Origin: an uncultured Collinsella sp. | Lineage (GTDB): Bacteria; Actinomycetota; Coriobacteriia; Coriobacteriales; Coriobacteriaceae | Length of the DNA: 25,414 bases | Reading direction: 5' to 3' | Assembly: GCA_958435545.1 (NCBI GenBank) | Contig: CAUBGU010000016.1 | Coordinates: forward strand, 1 to 25,414 | Part shown: positions 8,025-14,084 of the stretch, one piece after another | Layout of the letters: every line of letters starts with the position of its first letter | How positions within the stretch are numbered: position 1 is the first letter of the stretch | Notes under the pieces: generated by a model | What the model was told of the DNA's origin: nothing | Databases searched by the model: none | Seen by the model: the letters and a program-made list of their open reading frames with translations, nothing else | Program-made: the position numbers and the translations under genes

Positions 8025-8059
8025 CCTACCAAAAAGGGACAGATTTATTTTGGCAGGTT
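8023..8059. repeat. REP-like hairpin at the rlmA stop codon
   Basis: A 12-bp stem with one mismatch (AACCTACCAAAA 8023-8034 with TTTTGGCAGGTT 8048-8059) encloses a 13-base loop starting AGGGACAG. Its 5' arm begins with the last two bases of the rlmA TAA stop. The GGGAC loop core is shared with the repeats at 7096, 12856 and 16584. Confidence 0.6.
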
Positions 8060-8075
8060 TTATCTGGGAAAACGT

Positions 8076-8113
8076 AAAGGGTCGACCGCGGAGATGCGCG
8101 ATCGGCCCTTTTT
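8076..8113. terminator. Bidirectional terminator between rlmA and the membrane protein gene
   Basis: A 15-bp stem with one mismatch and one wobble (AAAGGGTCGACCGCG 8076-8090 with CGCGATCGGCCCTTT 8097-8111) has a 6-base loop and runs into TTTTT on the plus strand. An A-run on the left gives a short U-run for leftward transcripts. It lies between two converging genes. Confidence 0.75.
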
Positions 8114-8152
8114 AGTTGCTTGGCTGAAACAGAGGTTATGAGAAGCGGGCGC

Positions 8153-8554
8153 TTACAGGCGGTCCTTGTTCTCGGCCTTAACGGCGTGTGCCTGCTGAAC
8201 AAAGAACAGGTCGTACACCACGATGACAAAGGCGCCAAAGTTGATGGCGTCGCCGCCAAACGCGGGAAGCGTGAGCACCGCTTGGGCAAGCGTGGCGACC
8301 GCGGCAACAATACCGAGCTTAAACGCGCCGTCCACCTGCGAAGGCTTGTTGGCGCCCTTGATACCGGCGACGCCTGCGGCAAGGTCGACGAGACCCTTGG
8401 CGATAAGCACGACCGCTGCGAGCGTGGCGTACGAACCGTACGTGGAATCGAGACCGCCCGTGGCGATACCGACGCCGGCGGTGACGAGGCTGGCGATGCC
8501 CAAAACAAAGTAGATGAGAGCAAGGATTTTGAGAGTCTTGCGAGTGAAGCTCAT
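8153..8554 (-). CDS. Small four-helix membrane protein, function unknown
   Basis: A 133-residue predicted membrane protein with four hydrophobic helices at about residues 8-32, 42-68, 78-98 and 106-123, and a charged C-terminal tail (VKAENKDRL). I do not recognise a named family. The regular Ala/Gly/Val-rich helices and short loops resemble small uncharacterised DUF membrane proteins of Actinobacteria. The ATG at 8552-8554 follows AAAGGACC with 4 bases of spacing, so the 23-residue longer in-frame extension was rejected. A perfect short palindrome CGCCAA-C-TTGGCG (8578-8590) lies 24 bases upstream and could be an operator. The gene converges with rlmA. Confidence 0.75.
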   Translation of the reverse strand: MSFTRKTLKILALIYFVLGIASLVTAGVGIATGGLDSTYGSYATLAAVVLIAKGLVDLAAGVAGIKGANKPSQVDGAFKLGIVAAVATLAQAVLTLPAFGGDAINFGAFVIVVYDLFFVQQAHAVKAENKDRL

Positions 8555-8577
8555 GGCTGGTCCTTTCGATACGAGTA

Positions 8578-8590
8578 CGCCAACTTGGCG
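8578..8590. promoter_or_regulatory. Short palindrome upstream of the membrane protein gene
   Basis: CGCCAACTTGGCG is a perfect inverted repeat (6-bp arms, one central base), 24 bases before the start codon on the minus strand. It could be a repressor site or a small 5'-leader hairpin. No regulator can be named. Confidence 0.25.
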
Positions 8591-8781
8591 CACCCAATGT
8601 ACTGCACATATGGTGAAGCACATTGTAGTTCAACGCGGCGATGCATGCGTTTGAAAGCGTCTCTTGCCCGCACGGTCCAACCTTTCAAAAAAGAAAGCTG
8701 GGCGTAAGTCAAATCGATGGCAGCGTATGCGCGGCGCTGCGATGATGGGGCCATGGTAAGAGCTGGACCGAAGGAGAAGCC

Positions 8782-8925
8782 ATGATGTACGGAGCAGGGC
8801 AAGTGCGTGAGCCGCGGTCGTTGGGAAGGCGCATGAGTGATTCCGTGATCGCTGCCGTGTGCACGGGATTGATGGCGGTGCTTTGCATTGGGATGCTGTG
8901 GACCATGTCGCATGTGGGACAATAG
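8782..8925 (+). CDS. Unannotated 47-residue single-helix protein
   Basis: A small open frame, ATG at 8782 to TAG at 8923-8925, encoding 47 residues. A basic N-terminus (REPRSLGRRMSDS, residues 9-21) is followed by one hydrophobic segment (VIAAVCTGLMAVLCIGMLW, residues 22-40) and a short polar tail. A strong ribosome site AAGGAG (8771-8776) lies 5 bases before the ATG. This combination of ribosome site, ATG and positive-inside helix makes a real small membrane protein plausible. It lies between the four-helix membrane protein gene and rsmJ, 63 bases before the latter. No homologue is recognised, and its role is unknown. Confidence 0.55.
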   Translation: MMYGAGQVREPRSLGRRMSDSVIAAVCTGLMAVLCIGMLWTMSHVGQ

Positions 8926-8988
8926 AGGACGGTTGGGTGCCGACATAAACGGCGCTCGCGTATTCGTTTTGCTTGTTAAGGAGTACCC

Positions 8989-9693
8989 ATGGGCGTCGTC
9001 GATCCCTTTTCTGTTGCTCGGTCCGCGGGGCTTGAGCTAATCGGGAAGCCCGAGGGCCTCACGCTTACCGACGGCACGATGGAGCTGCGTGCCGATTTTG
9101 GCCGCATGCTTCCACGGCTCAAGCAGGGCCGTCTGCAGCAAGAACTGCTGGTAAAGGCTGCGCGCGCAAAAGGCATCGAGAGCCCATGGGCGATTGACGC
9201 CACGGCAGGCTTTGGCGAGGATTCGCTGCTGCTGGCGGCCGCGGGCTTTAGCGTCGATCTGTATGAGCAGGATTGCGTGATCGCGGCGCTCCTCAAGGAT
9301 GCCTTGGATCGCGCGGCAGATGATCCGGCGCTTGCGACAGCCGTGGCGCGCATGCGCTTACATGCGGGCGAGGACAGCATTGCCGGCCTTCGCCATACAG
9401 CTGAGCTGATCGGGCAGGGCGAGCTCACCGCTCCTGACGTGGTGTATCTGGACCCCATGTTTCCCGGACGCACCAAGAGCGCGGCGGTTAAAAAGAAGTT
9501 CCAACTCTTGCATCATCTGGAGCAGCCGTGCGCCGATGAGGAGACGTTGGTCGAAGCTGCGCTTGCGGTTCACCCGCGCAAGGTGGTTATCAAGCGGCCG
9601 GTGAAGGGGCCACTGCTTGCCGGCGTTAAGCCGAGCTATCAACTTGCGGGCAAGGCCGTTCGCTACGATGTTTTGGTTCCGCCGCGCCCGTAG
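8989..9693 (+). CDS. rsmJ: 16S rRNA (guanine1516-N2)-methyltransferase RsmJ-like
   Basis: A 234-residue SAM-dependent methyltransferase. The N-terminal strand pattern GLELIGKPEGLTLTDG and the F-G-R-M-L-P-R segment are followed by the cofactor motif DATAGFGED at residues 70-78. The catalytic-type motif YLDPMFPGRTKSA is at 153-165 and is followed by KKKFQLL. These match RsmJ, which methylates N2 of G1516 in 16S rRNA. The C-terminus carries RKVVIKRPVKGPLL, as expected for the family. The ATG follows AAGGAG with 5 bases of spacing. Length is close to the E. coli protein (250). The assignment to RsmJ rather than another N2-guanine enzyme rests on the DPMFP motif. Confidence 0.85.
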   Translation: MGVVDPFSVARSAGLELIGKPEGLTLTDGTMELRADFGRMLPRLKQGRLQQELLVKAARAKGIESPWAIDATAGFGEDSLLLAAAGFSVDLYEQDCVIAALLKDALDRAADDPALATAVARMRLHAGEDSIAGLRHTAELIGQGELTAPDVVYLDPMFPGRTKSAAVKKKFQLLHHLEQPCADEETLVEAALAVHPRKVVIKRPVKGPLLAGVKPSYQLAGKAVRYDVLVPPRP

Positions 9694-9741
9694 CTTGCGT
9701 GCGATGGTTGGCGCTCCGTCAGTGCCGTGCCGATGCGGAGT

Positions 9742-10038
9742 CTATTTCCAAGGATGCGACGTCAGATGCCAGCCGCCGCAGTACTCGCATTTGTAGCAGG
9801 CCAAACCACGTCGCCCGCGGTTTTCGCAGTCGGCCATAACGGCCTCGGCCTCGGCGCGCGTGTCGTAACGGTTTTTTCGCTCGCACGACTTGTAGCGCCA
9901 GGCCTCATCTCGCTCGGCGTCCAGGGCGTCGCGGCGCTCATCCTCGCGCGCAAACAGGTCGCTCATATCGCCGCCGGTGGCAGCGCCCAAAAACTCGCTT
10001 TTGGCCTTTGACCAGGCGGCTCGCTTTTTGCTCCCCAT
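9742..10038 (-). CDS. Small zinc-ribbon-like protein, function unknown
   Basis: A 98-residue basic, charged protein. The middle is rich in Arg, Glu and Asp (LFAREDERRDALDAERDEAW), probably helical. The C-terminus holds a small motif CYKCEYCGGWHLTS in which three Cys and one His could bind zinc. Similar CxYCGxWHLTS endings occur in small uncharacterised proteins of Actinobacteria and phages, possibly nucleic-acid binding. The ATG at 10036-10038 was chosen because GGAGAAGG lies upstream, though at a long distance. A TTG at 10057-10059 would add seven residues but has no ribosome site. The gene diverges from the GNAT gene across a palindromic control region (10063-10094). Confidence 0.65.
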   Translation of the reverse strand: MGSKKRAAWSKAKSEFLGAATGGDMSDLFAREDERRDALDAERDEAWRYKSCERKNRYDTRAEAEAVMADCENRGRRGLACYKCEYCGGWHLTSHPWK

Positions 10039-10062
10039 CTGCTTCGCGCCCTTCTCCAAACG

Positions 10063-10094
10063 TTGGTATCATTGCTCAATCAAAGTGATACCAA
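10063..10094. promoter_or_regulatory. Perfect palindromic site in a divergent promoter region
   Basis: Arms TTGGTATCA (10063-10071) and TGATACCAA (10086-10094) are perfect inverted copies separated by 14 bases. The site lies in the 77-bp gap between the divergent zinc-ribbon-like and GNAT genes. Each arm contains a -10-like element pointing outward (TATCAT at 10067-10072 rightward, TATCAC leftward), so the site could be a shared operator or a symmetric divergent promoter. No good -35 is visible on either side. Confidence 0.55.
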
Positions 10095-10115
10095 TAAACG
10101 TGAGGTCGCCGCGTG

Positions 10116-10604
10116 ATGATCAGAAAAACCCTCGATACCGACATTCCCGCCGTCATGGCTATCTATGACGCGGCCCGCGCCTTTATGCGTGCGCATGGCA
10201 ACGCCACGCAGTGGCCCGAGGGCACGCCTTCTGCCGAGCAGCTGGCTGCCGATATCGCCGCCGGTGGCAGCTATGTGTGCGAAGTCGACGGCCGCGTGGT
10301 GGCGACGTTTGCCTTTTTACCGGGCCCGGACGAGTGCTATGACGTCATTGAGGACGGTCAATGGCGTAGCGACACTCCGTACGCCGTGCTGCACCGTGTG
10401 GCATCCGACGGCACCGTGCACGGTATCGCGGCTGCGATGTTTGCCTTTGCCAAAGAACGTGCCGATCACCTGCGCATCGACACGCATCAGGATAACCTGC
10501 CCATGCAGGGTGCGAGCATTAAGGCGGGGTTCGAGCGTGCCGGCGTCGTGCATGTATCGGACGGCACACCGCGCGTTGCGTTCGATTGGTTGCGCGAGGC
10601 ATAA
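10116..10604 (+). CDS. GNAT family N-acetyltransferase
   Basis: A 162-residue acetyltransferase of the GNAT fold. It uses acetyl-CoA to acetylate an unknown small molecule or protein. The N-terminal IRKTLDTDIPAVMAIYDAARAFM is the usual first strand and helix. A strand pair CEVDGRVVATFAF and the segment LRIDTHQDNLPMQGASIKAGF follow; the latter is characteristic of GNAT motif B (asparagine-proline-methionine region). The ATG follows GAGG; the adjacent GTG at 10113 has better spacing and could be used instead, with one extra residue. A strong hairpin follows the stop. The substrate is unknown. Confidence 0.85.
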   Translation: MIRKTLDTDIPAVMAIYDAARAFMRAHGNATQWPEGTPSAEQLAADIAAGGSYVCEVDGRVVATFAFLPGPDECYDVIEDGQWRSDTPYAVLHRVASDGTVHGIAAAMFAFAKERADHLRIDTHQDNLPMQGASIKAGFERAGVVHVSDGTPRVAFDWLREA

Positions 10605-10631
10605 GATCGAGGGCGCGCATCAACAATTCGT

Positions 10632-10671
10632 GCGAACGAAAATGGCCCCGGGTGGGGCTATTTTCGTTCGC
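10632..10671. terminator. Strong bidirectional hairpin after the GNAT gene
   Basis: An 18-bp stem (10632-10649 with 10654-10671, one G-U wobble) has the 4-base loop GGGT. The inner GC part (GGCCCC/GGGGCT) is flanked by AAAAT and ATTTT, giving short U-runs in both directions. It starts 28 bases after the GNAT stop. Confidence 0.65.
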
Positions 10672-10792
10672 TGCGCTGTTTTGCAAGCCGGCTTTCGCAA
10701 GGCGCGAACCTACGAAAATCGCCGCGCGGCAACGCGGGGCGATGAGCTCGGTCGGGGGATAGGGCCCGCTTCGCCCGCCGGCACGTAAATTG

Positions 10793-10798
10793 TATCAT
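10793..10798 (+). promoter_or_regulatory. Candidate -10 element of the TetM-like gene
   Basis: TATCAT, the same -10 hexamer as before the VUT transporter, lies 61 bases before the start codon. A weak TTCGCC (10770-10775) sits 17 bases upstream. The 5' leader would be about 55 bases. Confidence 0.35.
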
Positions 10799-10858
10799 CC
10801 AGTGTGGAACGAGGACGCCCGTTGCCGCGTGCGATGGGCTTGTAATAAGAGGAGAGCC

Positions 10859-12862
10859 ATGTCGAAGCAAGCGGTCGTTGGAATCTTGGCGCATGTCGAT
10901 GCCGGCAAGACCACGTTGGCCGAGGCCATGCTGTTCAACGCGGGTCGCATTCGCAAGCGCGGCCGCGTGGACGATGGCGATTCGCATCTGGATACAAACG
11001 CGATCGAGCGCGAGCGTGGCATCACGATTTTCTCGTCGCAGGCCGTGCTCGACCATGGCGATGCCCACGTCATGCTCGTGGATGCGCCGGGGCATGTCGA
11101 TTTTTCTGCCGAGGCGGAGCGCACGCTGCGCGCACTCGACTACGCGATTTTGGTTGTAGGCGCCAACGACGGCGTGCAAGGACACACCGAAACCCTGTGG
11201 CGCCTGCTTGCGCGCTATGACATCCCGACGTTCATCTTCATCAACAAAATCGATTTGGAGAATCCCGGCCGCGATGTTTTGCTGGCACAACTTGGGCAGC
11301 GTCTTTCCGAAGGCTGCCTGGATGCCAACGAACTGCTGGCGGGCGGCGCCGTTCAGGAGGACGCTGCTGCGTTGGACGAGGCGGCGCTCGAGGAGTTTTT
11401 TGAAGCGGGTGAGCTTTCCGTCGCGACGCTGCCGCGCATGGTTGCCGAGCGCAAGCTCTTTCCCTGTTTTGCCGGCTCGGCGCTCAAGGACCAAGGCGTG
11501 GACGAGCTGTTGGATGGCATATGTGCGCTGATGCGTGAACAGGCGTGGCTCCCGGAGTTTGCCGCGCGCGTCTATCGTGTCAGCCGAGGGGATCGCGGCG
11601 AGCGCTTGGCTTGGGTTAAAGTGACCGGCGGCACGTTGCATGCCAAGCAGATGATTGACGGACGTTCCGGTGCCGAGGCATGGGAGCAGAAGGTCGATCA
11701 GGTACGCATCTATAACGGCGAAAAGTATGAGCTTGCCCAAGAAGTTGCTGCTGGCGGCATCTGCGCCGTGACGGGCCTTGCACACGTTCGCCCGGGTGAT
11801 GCCCTGGGCGCGGAGCCCGCGGGCAATGCACCTGTCATTGCGCCAGTCCTCACCTATACGGTGCTTCCGGGCGAACACGATGTCCATACGGTGTTCCAGG
11901 CACTGGCCGAGCTTGCCGACGAAGATCCCATGCTCGGCGTAAGCTGGAATACGCATCTCGAGCAGATTCATTTGCAGTTGATGGGCGCCGTGCAACTCGA
12001 GGTCGTGCAGCGGGTGTTGGCCGATCGTTTTGGCCTTTCGGTTGCGTTTGAGTCTGGCGGCATTCTCTATAAGGAGACTATTTCGCAGCCAGTCGAGGGC
12101 GTGGGCCACTTTGAGCCGCTGCGCCACTATGCCGAGGTACATTTGCGCCTGGAGCCGTTGCCAGCGGGTTCGGGCGTGCAGTTTGGCACCGTGACCTCGA
12201 CCGACGAGCTCGATCTTAACTGGCAGCGTTTGGCGCTCACCAACGCCATGGAGCGCGATCATCTGGGCGTGCTGACCGGCTCGCCCATCACCGATGTGCG
12301 CATTACGCTCACGGGCGGCCGCGCGCATGCCAAGCACACCGAGGGCGGCGACTTTCGCCAGGCCACGTACCGCGCGATTCGCCAGGGGCTCATGCAGGCG
12401 CGTGAGGCCGGCGCGGCAGTGCTGTTGGAGCCGTGGTATCGCTTTGAGCTCGAGGTGCCGGGGGAGTGCGTGGGCCGGGCGCTCTCGGATGCCACGCGCA
12501 TGGGTGCCGAGTACGAGTCGCCGACGATGGCGGGAGACCGGGCGAAGCTTGTGGGTCGCGTGCCGGCTTCCGAGGTGCAGGATTACGCGCTGGAGGTGGC
12601 TGCCTACACGAGCGGTCGCGGGCATCTGTACCTGGAGTCCGCCGGCTATGCGGCTTGCCATGATGTCGAGCACGTAATCGAGACGGCCGCCTATGAGCCC
12701 GAGGCCGATCTGCCCAACACGCCCGACTCGGTCTTTTGCTCTCACGGCGCCGGTTACACGGTCAAATGGTACGACGTACCCGCCGCGGCGCACGTAAAGA
12801 TCGATCCCGCCACCTTCCGCCCCTGGCGAGCAGCAGACGCCGAGTTTTTCGGCCACATGTGA
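10859..12862 (+). CDS. TetM-like translational GTPase (uncharacterised branch)
   Basis: A 667-residue EF-G/TetM-type GTPase that would act on the ribosome. The G domain has AHVDAGKTT (11-19), RGIT (53-56), DAPGHVDF (75-82) and NKID (129-132). EF-G-like domains II to V follow. It is closest in style to tetracycline ribosomal protection proteins, but the domain IV loop that reads YSPVST in Tet(M)/Tet(O) is GRAHAKHTEGGDFR here (487-500). After the last EF-G-type domain comes a tail with NTPDSVFCSHGAG (620-632), which I associate with chromosomal TetM-like proteins of Gram-positives and not with mobile tet genes. The ATG follows AGAGGAG. An in-frame upstream extension has no ribosome site. The final Met-TGA is supplied by a REP-like hairpin. 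Whether it protects against tetracycline is doubtful. Confidence 0.85.
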   Translation: MSKQAVVGILAHVDAGKTTLAEAMLFNAGRIRKRGRVDDGDSHLDTNAIERERGITIFSSQAVLDHGDAHVMLVDAPGHVDFSAEAERTLRALDYAILVVGANDGVQGHTETLWRLLARYDIPTFIFINKIDLENPGRDVLLAQLGQRLSEGCLDANELLAGGAVQEDAAALDEAALEEFFEAGELSVATLPRMVAERKLFPCFAGSALKDQGVDELLDGICALMREQAWLPEFAARVYRVSRGDRGERLAWVKVTGGTLHAKQMIDGRSGAEAWEQKVDQVRIYNGEKYELAQEVAAGGICAVTGLAHVRPGDALGAEPAGNAPVIAPVLTYTVLPGEHDVHTVFQALAELADEDPMLGVSWNTHLEQIHLQLMGAVQLEVVQRVLADRFGLSVAFESGGILYKETISQPVEGVGHFEPLRHYAEVHLRLEPLPAGSGVQFGTVTSTDELDLNWQRLALTNAMERDHLGVLTGSPITDVRITLTGGRAHAKHTEGGDFRQATYRAIRQGLMQAREAGAAVLLEPWYRFELEVPGECVGRALSDATRMGAEYESPTMAGDRAKLVGRVPASEVQDYALEVAAYTSGRGHLYLESAGYAACHDVEHVIETAAYEPEADLPNTPDSVFCSHGAGYTVKWYDVPAAAHVKIDPATFRPWRAADAEFFGHM

Positions 12863-12888
12863 CAAAGGGACAGTTCCTTTGTCACATG
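12856..12888. repeat. REP-like hairpin overlapping the stop of the TetM-like gene
   Basis: A 15-bp stem with one wobble (CATGTGACAAAGGGA 12856-12870 with TTCCTTTGTCACATG 12874-12888) has the loop CAG. The ATG-TGA at its left end is the last codon and stop of the TetM-like gene. A near-identical copy lies at 16584-16614. Confidence 0.85.
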
Positions 12889-12891
12889 CTA

Positions 12892-12921
12892 TTGGTATAA
12901 CTCGGTATAAGTTGGTATAAC
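12892..12921 (+). promoter_or_regulatory. Three 10-bp phased GGTATAA repeats at the AAA+ ATPase promoter
   Basis: TTGGTATAAC (12892-12901), TCGGTATAAG (12902-12911) and TTGGTATAAC (12912-12921) follow each other head to tail. The GGTATAA cores recur at exactly 10 bp, about one helical turn. The third copy is followed by TATTACC, making a GGTA/TACC dyad. Each repeat includes a -10-like hexamer (TATAAC or TATAAG). TTGGTA at 12892 lies 18 bases before TATAAC at 12916, a workable promoter pair. The array ends 34 bases before the ATPase start codon. Confidence 0.7.
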
Positions 12922-12955
12922 TATTACCAGGGTTTGCCAATCCGAGGAGGCCGAC

Positions 12956-14074
12956 ATGAATCCAAATCCCTTTAAGCCAACGGCAGGCAAGCGGCCTCCG
13001 ATGCTCATTGGTCGCGAGTCGGTCATCGAAGATTTCGAGGAAGGGCTCGATAACGGCGCCGGAGCGCCGGGCAGGCTCATGCTCATTACGGGAAACCGCG
13101 GCTGCGGCAAGACAGTTCTCCTGCGGGAGCTGCAACGTCTGGCCAGCGAGCGCGGATGGGCGGTTGTCTCCGATTCCGCTTCGCTTGGCTTATGCGACCG
13201 CTTGGCCGACGCGCTTCGCTCGAATAAACCCGTTGTAACGTCAATGGAGTTCGGTCCGTCGTTTGGCCGGATGTCAGTCGAGGCGGCGCGAGCAAAGGGC
13301 GAGACGTTGCGAGGGCTGGTCAACGAGCGCCTCAAGAAGCTCGGTCCAGGCAAGGGCATACTGTTTGCGATTGACGAGGCGCAATCGGCGTCTATCGAGG
13401 AACTGGCGGCTCTTGCCGTTCTCTATCAGCAGGTGCTCGGAGACCAGGATGCTACGGGCTTGCCCGATAGCGACCAGCGCGGTCTTGCGCTGGTGTTCGC
13501 CGGCTTACCCAGTATGGTTGACGACCTGCTCGAAGAGCCGAGCGTGACGTTTTTGCGGCGTGCCCAGCAGCGTACGCTGGGGGCGATATCTTTGCCCAAG
13601 GTGCGCGATTCATATGTCCAGACGGTCAAAGACGCTGGTCTTTACGTTGACGCGGAGACAGCGGACCTTGCGGCGCGCAAGAGCATGGGGCATCCCTACA
13701 TGGTTCAGCTGGTGGGCTATTACATGTGGCGGTCTGCTGTCCGGCGTGGCTCGCAGGTCATTGAAGAGCGCGATGTCGAGGATGGTCATGCGGATGCCGT
13801 CTCCGAGTTCTACGAAGCGGTTGACGCGCCCCTGTATTACGGGCTGCGCAGTCCGCAACGCCTCTTTATCGAGACTATGGCTGCTGATGAGGGTAAACCG
13901 ACGCGCATGGCGGATATCATTGAGCGCTGTGATCGCACCCAGAGCTGGGCGAGTAAATATCGCGCAAGCCTGATTCGCGAGCGCGTCATCGAGGCTGCCG
14001 GATATGGCCTCGTCCGGTTTACCGTGCCCATGCTGGGCGAGTATATCCGCGACCGCATTTTATGGCACGAGTAG
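12956..14074 (+). CDS. ORC1/Cdc6-like AAA+ ATPase with C-terminal winged helix
   Basis: A 372-residue P-loop ATPase. The N-terminus NPFKPTAGKRPPMLIGRE leads into the Walker A motif GNRGCGKT (46-53). Walker B is ILFAIDEAQ (135-143), and a strand LVFAGLPSM (179-187) fits sensor 1. The region RRAQQRTLGAISLPKV (201-216) follows. A lid domain (about 218-290) contains the GHPYMVQLVGYYMW stretch typical of ORC/STAND-type ATPases. The C-terminus (about 295-368) looks like a winged helix that could bind DNA. Similar orphan ATPases occur in bifidobacteria and other gut Actinobacteria; the function is unknown. The ATG follows GAGGAGG. It is preceded by three phased GGTATAA repeats and followed after 10 bases by the UvrA-like gene, so the two form an operon. 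Confidence 0.8.
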   Translation: MNPNPFKPTAGKRPPMLIGRESVIEDFEEGLDNGAGAPGRLMLITGNRGCGKTVLLRELQRLASERGWAVVSDSASLGLCDRLADALRSNKPVVTSMEFGPSFGRMSVEAARAKGETLRGLVNERLKKLGPGKGILFAIDEAQSASIEELAALAVLYQQVLGDQDATGLPDSDQRGLALVFAGLPSMVDDLLEEPSVTFLRRAQQRTLGAISLPKVRDSYVQTVKDAGLYVDAETADLAARKSMGHPYMVQLVGYYMWRSAVRRGSQVIEERDVEDGHADAVSEFYEAVDAPLYYGLRSPQRLFIETMAADEGKPTRMADIIERCDRTQSWASKYRASLIRERVIEAAGYGLVRFTVPMLGEYIRDRILWHE

Positions 14075-14084
14075 GGTGATAAAG

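Noticed and set aside
8595..8627. CAATGT / ACATTG long-loop inverted repeat upstream of the membrane protein gene
   Set aside because: Six-base arms over a long spacer are expected by chance in a region of this size.
10057..10059. TTG start for the zinc-ribbon-like protein
   Set aside because: No ribosome site lies upstream; the purine run GGAGAAGG lies downstream of it and suits the ATG at 10038.
10859..12862. Calling this gene an acquired tetracycline resistance gene
   Set aside because: The domain IV loop differs from Tet(M)/Tet(O), the tail is different, and base composition matches the surroundings, with no mobile element nearby.
10658..13135. An 825-codon open frame on the minus strand opposite the TetM-like gene
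   Set aside because: It lies antisense to a clear GTPase gene, has no domain pattern and no ribosome site. Long antisense frames are common in GC-rich DNA.
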